Source: Camelimonas abortus (GTDB lineage: Bacteria > Pseudomonadota > Alphaproteobacteria > Rhizobiales > Beijerinckiaceae). From it: a stretch of 64,000 nt of DNA. This document shows, in pieces, positions 16,302-24,764 of this stretch; positions within the stretch are counted from its first letter, which is position 1; the number at the start of each line of letters is the position of its first letter. The translations under genes were made by a program, and so were the position numbers. The notes below the pieces were generated by a model, which was not told where the DNA came from, did not search any database, and saw only the letters and a list, made by a program, of their open reading frames with translations. The stretch lies in NCBI RefSeq assembly GCF_042647165.1, contig NZ_JBHRUV010000030.1. One strand, written 5' to 3'.

Positions 16302-17702
16302 TTGCTGCACGTGTCTACCCGGGGCGAAGCCCCTGCGATCGGCTTTACGGACGCCCTGCTCGCCGGGCTCGCCCGTGACGGCGGCCTTTACGTGCCGCAG
16401 GCCTGGCCGCAGATCCCCGCCGCCGACATCGCCGCCATGGCCGGCCAGAGCTACGCCGCCGTGGCGCGGCGCGTGATCGGCGCCCTGACCGACGGCGAAA
16501 TCCCGGACGGGATCCTAGGCGCCATGATCGACGACGCCTACGCCGTCTTCCGCCACGCCGCCGTGTGCCCGCTGGTGCAGATCGCCGACAACATCTTCGT
16601 GCTGGAGCTGTTCCACGGCCCGACCCTCGCCTTCAAGGACGTGGCCATGCAGCTGCTGGGGCGACTGATGAATCACGCCCTGCGCCAGCGCGGCCAGCGG
16701 GCGGTGATCGTCGGCGCCACCTCAGGCGACACCGGCTCGGCCGCCATCGAGGCCTTCCGCGGCCTCGACCAGGTGGACGTGTTCATCCTCTATCCGCACG
16801 GCCGCGTCTCCGAGGTGCAGCGCCGGCAGATGACCGGCGTCGACGCGCCCAACGTGCACGCCATCGCCATCGAGGGCACCTTCGACGACTGCCAGGCGAT
16901 CGTGAAGGCGCTGTTCAACGATCACCGCTTCCGCGACGAAATGGCCCTCTCCGGCGTCAACTCCATCAACTGGGCCCGCATCGCTGCGCAGACGGTGTAT
17001 TATTTCACCTCCGCGGTGGCGCTGGGCGCGCCGCACCGTCCGGTGGCCTTCTCCGTTCCCACCGGCAATTTCGGCGACATTCTCGCCGGCGACATCGCCC
17101 GGCGCATGGGGCTCACGGTGGCCAACCTCGCCATCGCCACCAACGCCAACGACATCCTGGCGCGCACCCTCGCCACCGGCCGTTACGAGAAGCGCGGCGT
17201 CACCCCCACCTCCTCGCCCTCCATGGACATCGAGGTGTCGTCCAACTTCGAGCGGCTGCTGTTCGAGGCCTGCGGCCGCGACGCCGCCCGGGTGCGGGCG
17301 CTGATGGCGTCGCTGGCCCAGTCCGGCTCCTTCAGCCTGGAGCCGGAGCCGCTGGCGGCGATTCGCGCCGGCTTCACCGCCCACGCCGTCGACGAGGCCG
17401 CCACCCGCGACGAGATCGCCCGCGTCTGGCGCGAGACCGGCTATGTCATCGATCCGCACACCGCGGTGGCGGTGCGCGGCGCCCGGGCCGAAGTGGCGGC
17501 GCGGCCGGCCACGCCGGTGATCGCGCTGTCCACCGCCCATCCGGCCAAGTTCCCGGACGCGGTGGAGAAGGCCACTGGCGTGCGCCCCGCCCTGCCGCCG
17601 CACCTCGCCGACCTGTTCGGCCGGCGCGAGCGGTTCACGGTGATGGCCAGCGACCAGGCGGCGGTGGCGGACTTCATCCGCGCCCACGCCTCCCGCCGCT
17701 GA
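16302..17702 (+). CDS. thrC: threonine synthase
   Basis: ThrC converts O-phosphohomoserine to threonine with PLP. The N-terminus STRGEAPAIGFTDALLAGLA and GGLYVPQ are the long-type threonine synthase signature. The PLP lysine is in HGPTLAFKDVAMQ, and GATSGDTGSAA and SVPTGNFGDILAG form the substrate and phosphate-binding loops. The start is TTG at 16302, preceded by CGGAGG at the right distance; no ATG fits the family N-terminus. The 466 residues are full length. A clear terminator follows the gene. The homoserine kinase gene thrB is 6 kb away on the other strand. Confidence 0.97.
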   Translation: MLHVSTRGEAPAIGFTDALLAGLARDGGLYVPQAWPQIPAADIAAMAGQSYAAVARRVIGALTDGEIPDGILGAMIDDAYAVFRHAAVCPLVQIADNIFVLELFHGPTLAFKDVAMQLLGRLMNHALRQRGQRAVIVGATSGDTGSAAIEAFRGLDQVDVFILYPHGRVSEVQRRQMTGVDAPNVHAIAIEGTFDDCQAIVKALFNDHRFRDEMALSGVNSINWARIAAQTVYYFTSAVALGAPHRPVAFSVPTGNFGDILAGDIARRMGLTVANLAIATNANDILARTLATGRYEKRGVTPTSSPSMDIEVSSNFERLLFEACGRDAARVRALMASLAQSGSFSLEPEPLAAIRAGFTAHAVDEAATRDEIARVWRETGYVIDPHTAVAVRGARAEVAARPATPVIALSTAHPAKFPDAVEKATGVRPALPPHLADLFGRRERFTVMASDQAAVADFIRAHASRR

Positions 17703-17708
17703 GGCCCT

Positions 17709-17736
17709 GGGGCCGGCCGGCGGGCCGGCCTTTTTT
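17709..17736 (+). terminator. rho-independent terminator after thrC
   Basis: The stem GGCCGGCC/GGCCGGCC (17711-17718 and 17723-17730) has a 4-base loop and is followed directly by six T. It is one of the cleanest terminators in the window. Confidence 0.88.
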
Positions 17737-17866
17737 GCGCCTCCACGCGGCCCGGCCCGCGCCCCGCGCCTGCAGGACGCCGTTTCTGCCGGGGGAATGC
17801 CATCCGGCGCGTCCTGCGCTAGAATGGGCGGGATGTTGTGGACGCCCCGCCCCGGGAGGACGCGCC

Positions 17867-18466
17867 TTGTCGCTGTTTCGCTTCAAGCCCCGCATCGCGG
17901 AGCCGGCGCCTGTGGCGGGCGAGCGGGTCTATCTGCGGCCGCCGCGGATGGAGGATCACGGGGAATGGGTGGCGCTGCGCGTGGCCAGCGAGAGCTTTCT
18001 CGCGCCATGGGAGCCGCTGCGCCACGGCGACGAATACAGCCGCCGCAGCTGGCGGCTGCGCGTGCTGGGCGCCTGTGAGGACGCCCGCCGCGACGCCAGC
18101 TACAGCTTTCTCATCTTCACCCGCGACCGGGACGTCATGGTCGGCGGCCTCACCCTCGGCCAGGTGCGGCGCGGCGTCGCCCAGACCGCCACGCTCGGCT
18201 ACTGGATGGGCGCCGCCTGGGCCGGCAAGGGGCTGATGTCCGACGCGGTGCGCGCCGTGCTGGCCTACGCCTTCGGGCCGCTGGGCCTGCGGCGGGTGGA
18301 GGCGGCGTGCCTGCCGCACAACGTGGCCTCCCGCCGGGTGCTGGAGCGCAACGGCTTCCGCCTGGAGGGGCTGGCGCGGGAATATCTGTGCATCGCCGGC
18401 CGCTGGGAGGACCATGTGACCTACGCCCGGCTGGCCACGGACCCGGCGCCGCCGTGGGCGTCATGA
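17867..18466 (+). CDS. GNAT family N-acetyltransferase (RimJ/RimL-like)
   Basis: This 199-residue protein has the RimJ/RimL-type GNAT fold that moves an acetyl group from acetyl-CoA to an amine, often a protein N-terminus. Visible motifs are RVYLRPPRMEDHGEW, then ATLGYWMGAAWAGKGLMSDA (acetyl-CoA loop A), and the C-terminal NVASRRVLERNGFRLEG. The start is TTG at 17867, six bases after GGGAGGA; no in-frame ATG precedes the conserved N-terminus. The substrate is unknown. It lies downstream of thrC and upstream of the GGDEF gene in the same direction. Confidence 0.9.
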   Translation: MSLFRFKPRIAEPAPVAGERVYLRPPRMEDHGEWVALRVASESFLAPWEPLRHGDEYSRRSWRLRVLGACEDARRDASYSFLIFTRDRDVMVGGLTLGQVRRGVAQTATLGYWMGAAWAGKGLMSDAVRAVLAYAFGPLGLRRVEAACLPHNVASRRVLERNGFRLEGLAREYLCIAGRWEDHVTYARLATDPAPPWAS

Positions 18467-18729
18467 GCCGCGCCCGCCGCCGGCGTCGCCGCGCCCTGCG
18501 GCCGGCGCGCCGGGACAGACCGGCCCGGCAACATATTCACGCCATCTTCGCCGCGTGGAAATGCGGCGGCGGGACGGGCGGCCGCGGCGCGCATCCCGGG
18601 CGCGCGCCAGCGCGCCCGGCGCCGGGGGCGATTCACCAATCCCGCCGCTCCGGCCGGGAGGCGGTTGCCCTGCGGCGGCGCCGCCGTTACCACTTCCCCA
18701 GCAACAGCCCGCCGCGCCGGTTATGGCCG

Positions 18730-21645
18730 GTGATCCAGACAGAGTCCGATTTGCCCGCGACGCCAGCAGTCTCCGTCCGCATCGGCGCCCTGATCGCAGC
18801 GCTGATTCTCCTGTGCCTGCCCTTCCGGGCGGCGTGGGCGATCGAGGCCGTGCGGGTCACGCCCGAGCGGCCGGCGCTCGACCTGACCCGCGCCATCGAA
18901 CGCTACCGCTCCCAGGGCGACGTCATCCAGATCTCCACCGCGCCCGGGCCGGACGGCATCGTGCGCCGCATCGCCGTGAAGGCCCGCGAGGCGGGTTCGC
19001 GGCCGGACTGGATCGTCTTCGCCCTCACCAATCCGGGCGACGAGCAGATCGACCGCCTGCTGGTGGCGCCGCATTACAAGCTGGCGGGCTCGGGCGTCAT
19101 CTGGCCGGACCTCGGCAGCCCGCGCATCGCCGCCATCACCGCCAGCCAGGGCCTCAAGCCCGAGCGCGAGGACAGCCCGGACGCCGACGTGTTCTCGATC
19201 ACGCTCGACCCTGGCGCCACGGTGACCTTCGTCGCCGAGCTCGCCTCGGACAACCTGCCCCAGGTCCTGCTGATGGACCCGGAGCTGTACAAGGCGCGCG
19301 AGAACGGCCTCACCCTCTACAAGGGCATCATTCTCGGCATCTGCGGCCTGCTGGCGCTGTTCCTCACCATCGTCTTCGTGGTGAAAGGGGCGGTGATCTT
19401 CCCGGCCGCGGCGGCGCTTGCCTGGGCGGTGCTGGCCTGGGCGTGCATTGATTTCGGCTTCATCCAGCGGCTGTTCCCGTTCACCGTGGGCGCGGACGCG
19501 GTCTACCGCGCCGGCGCCGAGACGGTGCTGGCGGCGACGCTGCTGGTGTTCCTGTTCGCCTATCTCAATCTCAACCGCTGGCACGTGCGCTACAGCCACA
19601 TCACCGCCGCCTGGCTGGTGTTCCTCGGCGCGCTGGTGGGCCTTGCGGTGATTGATCCGCCGGTGGCCTCGGGCGTGGCGCGCATCTCCATCGCCGCCGT
19701 CGCCGCCATCGGCTTCCTGCTGGTGGTGAACCTCGCCCTGCACGGCTACGACCGGGCGGTGATGCTGATTCCCACCTGGACGCTGCTGCTGGCGTGGGTG
19801 GCGGCGGCGGGCCTGACGGTGACCGGCTACATCAACAAGGACTTGGCGCCGGCGGTGCTGATCGGCGGCCTCGTGCTGGTGGTGATGCTGATCGGCTTCA
19901 CCGTGCTGCAGCACGCTTTCGCCGGCGGGGCCATCGCCCAGGGCCTGGTGAGCGACACCGAACGGCGGGCGCTGGCGCTGGCCGGCTCCGGCGACGTGGT
20001 GTTCGACTGGGACGTGCAGACCGACCGCATCGCGGTGAGCCCGGAGCTGGAGCAGCAGCTGGGCCTGAAGCGCGACGCCCTCAGCGGCGGCGCCGCCGAC
20101 TGGCTGGCGCTGATGCATCCGCTGGACCGCGACCATTACCGCGCCACGCTCGATTCGGTGCTGGAGCAGCGCCGCGGCCGCATCAACCTTGATTTCCGCC
20201 TGCGCTCGGCGCGCGGCCACTATGTCTGGCAGCGCCTGAAGGCGCGCCCGGTGGTGGGAAGCGACGGCGAGGTGATCCGCATCGTCGGCTCGCTCTCGGA
20301 CATCACCGAAAGCAAGACGGTGGAGGAGCGGCTGCTGCAGGATTCGATCCACGACCGTCTCACCGGCCTGCCCAACCGCCAGCTGCTGCTGGACCGGCTC
20401 AACCAGACGCTGCTGCTGGCGCGGCGCGACGAATCGGTGCGCCCCACGGTGGTGGTGATCGACATCGACCGTTTCCGCACCATCAACGAGGAGGCGGGGC
20501 CGGCCGCCGGCGACGCGGTGCTGCAGATGGTGGCGCGCCGCCTCGCCCGGCTGCTGAAGCCGCAGGACACGCTGGCGCGCCTTGGCGGCGACGAATTCGC
20601 GGTGATGCTGTTCTCCGAGCCGGAGCTGGCGGCGATCCGCGCCTTCACCGAGCAGGTGCGGGCGGTGCTCGCCGCCCCTGCCCCGCTCGGCGAGCTGGAG
20701 GCCTATCTCACCGGCTCCATCGGCATTGCCCTTTACGACCCGTCCGTGCGGGCCGGGGCGGAGGAAATGCTGGCCAACGCCGAGATCGCCGCCGCCTGGG
20801 CCAAGCGCCAGGGCGGCGACCAGGTGGAGGCGTTCCGCCCGGTGATGCGCTCGGAGCGCAGCGAGCCGCTGGCGCTGGGCGCCGACCTGCGCGGCGCGCT
20901 GGAGCGCGGCGAGATCAAGCTGTTCTTCCGCCCGGTGGTGCGTCTGGAGGACCGCACCGTGGCCGGCTTCGAGACCATCCTGCGCTGGGACCATCCGCGC
21001 CAGGGGCGTCTGGCCTGGGAGGACTTCCGCGAGATCGCCTCGGCCAACGACATGCTCGGCGACCTGTTCCTGTTCGCTGTGGAGCGCGGCGCGCGCGAGC
21101 TGGCCGCGTGGCAGGACGCGCTGGACGTGGATCCGCCAATGTTCGCCACGGTCAGCCTCACCGGCGTCCACGTGCTGCGCTCCGACCTGCTGACGCAGCT
21201 GCGGGCGCTGGTGGAGCGCTCCGGGGTGCGGCCGGGCACGCTGCAGATCGAGGTCAACGAGCGCCATCTGCAGGAGGATCCGGAGTTCATGCTGCGCACG
21301 CTGCCGCGCCTGCGCGACGCCGGCGTCGGGGTGAGCCTGTCGCGGTTCGGCTCCAGCCAGTCGCCGCTCACCAGCCTGCAGCATGCGGACATCGACATGG
21401 TGAAGGTGGATTCGTCGCTGGTGCGGGCCCGCAACCTGCCGGCGCGTCTCGCCATCCTGCGTTCGCTGGCGGCGCTGGCCCATGACCTGGGCGCGGACGT
21501 GTGCGGCGACGGCGCCGAGGATGAGTCGGACGCGGTGGAGCTGGCGCAGCTTGGCTTCGATTTCGCCCAGGGCAGCGCCTTCGGCGAGCCGATGAGCCCC
21601 TACGACGCCCGCCGTCTGGTGGGCTCGGTGCCCGAGGCGGCGTAA
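18730..21645 (+). CDS. membrane sensor with PAS, GGDEF and degenerate EAL domains
   Basis: The roughly 970-residue protein begins with a signal helix (IGALIAALILLCLPFRAAWA) and a periplasmic domain of about 160 residues. About seven transmembrane helices follow (residues 198-400), a layout like the 7TMR-DISM receptors. Next come a PAS domain (about 420-535), a GGDEF domain with intact GGDEF at 619-623, and an EAL-type domain. The inhibitory site before GGDEF reads K-P-Q-D instead of R-x-x-D. In the last domain EAL is replaced by ETI (748-750) and the usual metal-binding Asp pair by LSRFGSS. So it probably makes cyclic di-GMP and cannot degrade it, or binds it. The GTG at 18730 is my best start; a TTG at 18751 is possible. 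Confidence 0.88.
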   Translation: MIQTESDLPATPAVSVRIGALIAALILLCLPFRAAWAIEAVRVTPERPALDLTRAIERYRSQGDVIQISTAPGPDGIVRRIAVKAREAGSRPDWIVFALTNPGDEQIDRLLVAPHYKLAGSGVIWPDLGSPRIAAITASQGLKPEREDSPDADVFSITLDPGATVTFVAELASDNLPQVLLMDPELYKARENGLTLYKGIILGICGLLALFLTIVFVVKGAVIFPAAAALAWAVLAWACIDFGFIQRLFPFTVGADAVYRAGAETVLAATLLVFLFAYLNLNRWHVRYSHITAAWLVFLGALVGLAVIDPPVASGVARISIAAVAAIGFLLVVNLALHGYDRAVMLIPTWTLLLAWVAAAGLTVTGYINKDLAPAVLIGGLVLVVMLIGFTVLQHAFAGGAIAQGLVSDTERRALALAGSGDVVFDWDVQTDRIAVSPELEQQLGLKRDALSGGAADWLALMHPLDRDHYRATLDSVLEQRRGRINLDFRLRSARGHYVWQRLKARPVVGSDGEVIRIVGSLSDITESKTVEERLLQDSIHDRLTGLPNRQLLLDRLNQTLLLARRDESVRPTVVVIDIDRFRTINEEAGPAAGDAVLQMVARRLARLLKPQDTLARLGGDEFAVMLFSEPELAAIRAFTEQVRAVLAAPAPLGELEAYLTGSIGIALYDPSVRAGAEEMLANAEIAAAWAKRQGGDQVEAFRPVMRSERSEPLALGADLRGALERGEIKLFFRPVVRLEDRTVAGFETILRWDHPRQGRLAWEDFREIASANDMLGDLFLFAVERGARELAAWQDALDVDPPMFATVSLTGVHVLRSDLLTQLRALVERSGVRPGTLQIEVNERHLQEDPEFMLRTLPRLRDAGVGVSLSRFGSSQSPLTSLQHADIDMVKVDSSLVRARNLPARLAILRSLAALAHDLGADVCGDGAEDESDAVELAQLGFDFAQGSAFGEPMSPYDARRLVGSVPEAA

Positions 21646-21944
21646 GGCGGCGCGCGCCGGTCGCCGCGGGCAGGCGCGGCGCATGGTCAGGCGGCGCGGT
21701 CCGGCGTCCGGGCCATCGTTCCGGCGGGCGAAGGCTCCGGAGCGCCTGCGCTTTCGCCGGACGGCTCCGGCGGATTGAGAACGCCCGGGGAACAGCCCGC
21801 CGCAAACAGCCCGCCCTGGAAATACGGCCCCTGGGAATACAGCGCCTGGAGCACCGCCGGCGCCCGATAACCCTCCGCGCGCCGGCCTGCGGCCGGAACG
21901 CCGCCGCCCGCGCCGCCTGGCGAAGGCGGCGGGCGCAGCGGCGG
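21646..21944. other. gap between the GGDEF gene and yqgE, convergent
   Basis: These 299 bases hold no gene I can support. Two imperfect 14-base copies (CCTGGAAATACGGC and CCTGGGAATACAGC) lie near 21818-21850. On the minus strand the yqgE frame stays open for about 85 codons past its stop, but without a start or a recognisable family, which is common at this GC content. Confidence 0.5.
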
Positions 21945-22553
21945 TCAGGCGTGGCCCGCCTGGTCCGAGAGGCGCAGCGGGTCAACGCCGATCATCGCCA
22001 GCGCCCGCTCGTACATGTCCTCGACGCGGCCGAAGATCAGGGCCGGATCGGCCGGACAGCTGAACCAGCCGTTGGCCTGGATCTCCTGCTCCAGCTGGCC
22101 GGCGGCCCAGCCGGCGTAGCCCAGCGCCACGATGGCGTTGCCCGGGCCGTCGCCGCGGGCGATGGCCCGCAGGATGTCCACCGTGGCGGTGAGGCTGATG
22201 TCGTCGTCGATGTGCAGCGTCGAGTTGTCGATGGCGAAGTCGGAGCTGTGCAGCACGAAGCCGCGCCCCACGTCCACCGGGCCGCCCCGCACCACTTTCA
22301 CCCGTTCGGAAGCCGACGGCAGCCGGATGCTGGCGTCGTCGATGATCTCGAGCTGGCGCAACAGGTCGGCGAGGCTCAGCCCCCGCGCCGGCTTGTTGAC
22401 CACCAGCCCCATGGCGCCCTCGTCCGAATGGGCGCACAGGTAGATGACCGAACGGGCGAAGCGCTCGTCCTGCATGGACGGCGTGGCGACGAGCATCTGG
22501 CCATCCAGCCAGACGTCAGAACGTTCAGAAGGTGAAATGATCGATCGCGCCAT
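21945..22553 (-). CDS. YqgE/AlgH family protein (DUF179)
   Basis: The 202-residue product matches the YqgE/AlgH family, small conserved proteins of uncertain function once linked to transcriptional control. Signatures are LVATPSMQDERFARSVIYLC near the N-terminus, GAMGLVVNKP and RVVRGGPV-like KVVRGGPVDVGRGFVLHS. ALGYAGWAAGQLEQEI and NGWFSCPAD close the fold. The start is the ATG at 22553 (MARSII). There is no ribosome site upstream, but TACAAT sits six bases before the ATG, which hints at a leaderless transcript. The gene is divergent from the peroxiredoxin gene. Confidence 0.94.
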   Translation of the reverse strand: MARSIISPSERSDVWLDGQMLVATPSMQDERFARSVIYLCAHSDEGAMGLVVNKPARGLSLADLLRQLEIIDDASIRLPSASERVKVVRGGPVDVGRGFVLHSSDFAIDNSTLHIDDDISLTATVDILRAIARGDGPGNAIVALGYAGWAAGQLEQEIQANGWFSCPADPALIFGRVEDMYERALAMIGVDPLRLSDQAGHA

Positions 22554-22764
22554 GCCGATATTGTAATTGGCCGCGGGCAATTCTCCTATGGGGAATTGGA
22601 AAGCAGGCCGGCCGCAGGGCGCCTGCGGAACGGACAAGGGCGCCCGCGCGCGGCCGCGAACCATCGACCGCGACACGCGTCCCGCTTTGCTCTATGCATG
22701 AGCGCAGGCGCCGCGGCCGCATGTTCCGGGCCGGCGCGCGCCCCACAGACCAACGGGAGTTGCC

Positions 22765-23250
22765 ATGACGATCAAACCCGGCGATCGCCTTCCGCAAGCC
22801 ACGTTCCGCGTGATGACCGCAGAGGGCCCGGCGGCCCGCTCCACCGACGACCTGTTCGCCGGCCGCCGCGTGGTGCTGTTCGCCGTGCCCGGCGCCTTCA
22901 CGCCCACCTGCCACCGCAACCATCTGCCCGGTTTCGTCGCCGAGGCGGACGCCATCCTGGCCCGCGGGATCGACGCCATCTACGTCACCGCGGTGAACGA
23001 CATCTTCGTCATGGACGCCTGGCTGAAGGCCAGCGGCGCCGAAGGCAAGATCACCGCCCTCGCCGACGGCAACGGCGAGTTCGCCAGCGCCATCGGCCTC
23101 ACCATGGACGGCTCGGGCTTCGGTCTCGGCCTGCGCTCGCAGCGCTACTCCATGGTGGCGCGCGACGGGGTGGTGGAGCAGCTCAACGTTGAGGAAATCT
23201 CGGGCAAGGCCGACGTCTCCACCGCCGCCCACCTGCTGTCCTCGCTCTGA
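22765..23250 (+). CDS. 1-Cys peroxiredoxin of the Prx5 group
   Basis: This 161-residue thiol peroxidase reduces hydrogen or organic peroxides. The peroxidatic Cys is C49 in PGAFTPTCHRNHLPGF, the Prx5 signature. It is the only Cys in the protein, so the resolving thiol must come from another molecule such as glutathione or glutaredoxin. The later AVNDIFVMDAW and MDGSGFGLGLRSQRY segments are typical of the group. A ribosome site (GGGAG) precedes the ATG. It is monocistronic, with a strong terminator at 23270-23297. Confidence 0.95.
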   Translation: MTIKPGDRLPQATFRVMTAEGPAARSTDDLFAGRRVVLFAVPGAFTPTCHRNHLPGFVAEADAILARGIDAIYVTAVNDIFVMDAWLKASGAEGKITALADGNGEFASAIGLTMDGSGFGLGLRSQRYSMVARDGVVEQLNVEEISGKADVSTAAHLLSSL

Positions 23251-23269
23251 GGCGGCGGCGCGCCCCCGC

Positions 23270-23297
23270 GGCGGCCGGCGCTCCCGGCCGCCTTTTT
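23270..23297 (+). terminator. rho-independent terminator after the peroxiredoxin gene
   Basis: A 9-bp perfect stem (GGCGGCCGG with CCGGCCGCC) and a 5-base loop are followed by TTTTT. It lies between convergent genes. Confidence 0.9.
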
Positions 23298-23347
23298 CAT
23301 GCCCGCAAGGGTCCGCCGCCGGCGCCCGCCCCGCGCCTGCGGCGCGT

Positions 23348-23800
23348 TCAGGCGGATTTCCGCGTCCGGAACGGCTCCATGCCGCGGCGGGCCAGGGCGT
23401 CCACGCGCTCGTTCTGGACGTTGCCGGCGTGACCGCGCACCCAGCGCCAGGTGACGTCATGACGCTGCTGGGCCGCGTCGAGGCGCCGCCACAGGTCCTC
23501 GTTCTTCACCGGCTTGCGGTCGGCGGTTTTCCAGCCGTTGGCCTTCCAGCCGCGCAGCCACGCGGTGACGCCGTTCTTCACATACTGGCTGTCGGTCCAC
23601 AGGTCGACGGCGCAGGGGCGGTTGAGCGTCTCCAGCGCCATGATGGCGGCCATCAGCTCCATGCGGTTGTTGGTGGTCAGCGGCTCGCCGCCGCACAGCT
23701 CCTTCTCGACGCCGCGATAGGACAGCAGCGCGCCCCAGCCGCCCGGACCCGGATTACCGCTGCACGCCCCGTCGGTGTAGATGGTGACCCTGTCGCTCAC
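23348..23800 (-). CDS. rnhA: ribonuclease HI
   Basis: RNase HI cuts the RNA strand of RNA-DNA hybrids. The 150-residue protein has the catalytic acidic residues in YTDGACSGNPGPGG (D10), NNRMELMAA (E48) and LWTDSQYV (D70), and the RGHAGNVQNERVDALA stretch of the C-terminal handle. The start is a GTG at 23800 that overlaps the thrB stop by four bases (GTGA); no closer ATG exists upstream within the family N-terminus. It is the last gene of the ispH-thrB-rnhA operon, an arrangement common in Hyphomicrobiales. Confidence 0.97.
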   Translation of the reverse strand: MSDRVTIYTDGACSGNPGPGGWGALLSYRGVEKELCGGEPLTTNNRMELMAAIMALETLNRPCAVDLWTDSQYVKNGVTAWLRGWKANGWKTADRKPVKNEDLWRRLDAAQQRHDVTWRWVRGHAGNVQNERVDALARRGMEPFRTRKSA

Positions 23801-24762
23801 GCGCTCCACCCATAGTCGGTTGCGCTGGAGACGCTGCGGTGGAAGGCCAGCTTGCGGTCGTACTCCAGCGGATCCTTCGGCTTCACCAGCGCGCCCGCAG
23901 GCACGTTGAGCCAGTCCACCAGACGCGTCAGCAGGAAGCGCAGCGCGGCGCCGCGGCACAGCAGCGGCCGCGCCGCCGCCTCCGCCGCCTCGAGACGGCG
24001 CACGCTCTGGTAGCCGGCGACCAGCGCCTGCCCCTTGGTGAGATTGAACGAGCCGTCCGGCTCGAAGCACCAGGCGTTCAGGCAGATGGCCACGTCATAG
24101 GCCAGCATGTCGTTGCAGGCGAAATAAAAATCAATGAGCCCGGACAGCTTCGGCCCGATGAAGAACACGTTGTCGGTGAACAGGTCGGCGTGGATGACGC
24201 CGGAGGGCAGGTCCGTGGGCCAGCGCGCCGTCGCTTCCTCCAGCGCCGCGCGGATGCGCGCGGCCAGCCCGGGCGAGACGGAATCGGCGCGGTCCTCCGC
24301 CGCGGCGAACAGCGGCGGCCAGCCCTGCGGGCCCAGGGCGTTGGCTCGCTTCAGGGGAAAACCGGCGCCCGCCGCGTGCAGGCGCGCCAGCGCCACGCCC
24401 AGCTCGCGGCAGTGGCCGGCGCCGGGGCGGCGCACGGACACACCGTCCAGGAAGGTGACGACGCACGCCGGCCGGCCGGCCAGATGGCCAAGCGCCTCGC
24501 CCCTGCGGTTCTTCACCGGCACCGGGCAGTTCACCCCGCGCGCGGCGAGATGCTCCATCAGGCCGATGAAAAACGGCAGGTCGGCCGGGTTCACCCGTTT
24601 CTCGTAGAGGGTGAGGATGAACTCGCCCTTTTCCGTGCGCAGCAGGAAGTTGGAGTTTTCGACGCCCTCGGCGATGCCCTTCAGCGCCAGCACCGCGCCA
24701 AGGTCATAGCCGCGGATGAAGGCGGCCAGCTCTTCATCCGGGATCTCGGTGTAAACGGCCAC
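23797..24762 (-). CDS. thrB: homoserine kinase (APH-fold type)
   Basis: ThrB phosphorylates homoserine, giving the substrate of ThrC. This is the aminoglycoside-phosphotransferase-like ThrB of proteobacteria, not the GHMP type. It has 321 residues with MAVYTEIPDEELAAFI at the start, GVENSNFLL, and the catalytic loop GVIHADLFTDNVFF with the Asp and Asn. SGLIDFYFACND supplies the metal-binding Asp. It starts two bases before the ispH stop region ends, with only a 2-base gap, and overlaps rnhA by four bases. Confidence 0.96.
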   Translation of the reverse strand: MAVYTEIPDEELAAFIRGYDLGAVLALKGIAEGVENSNFLLRTEKGEFILTLYEKRVNPADLPFFIGLMEHLAARGVNCPVPVKNRRGEALGHLAGRPACVVTFLDGVSVRRPGAGHCRELGVALARLHAAGAGFPLKRANALGPQGWPPLFAAAEDRADSVSPGLAARIRAALEEATARWPTDLPSGVIHADLFTDNVFFIGPKLSGLIDFYFACNDMLAYDVAICLNAWCFEPDGSFNLTKGQALVAGYQSVRRLEAAEAAARPLLCRGAALRFLLTRLVDWLNVPAGALVKPKDPLEYDRKLAFHRSVSSATDYGWSA

Positions 24763-24764
24763 GA

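Noticed and set aside
21646..21944. Minus-strand open frame continuing after the yqgE stop (VLQALYSQGPYFQGGL and onward)
   Set aside because: It has no start codon except an unsupported GTG, no ribosome site and no family. I left the region as a gap.
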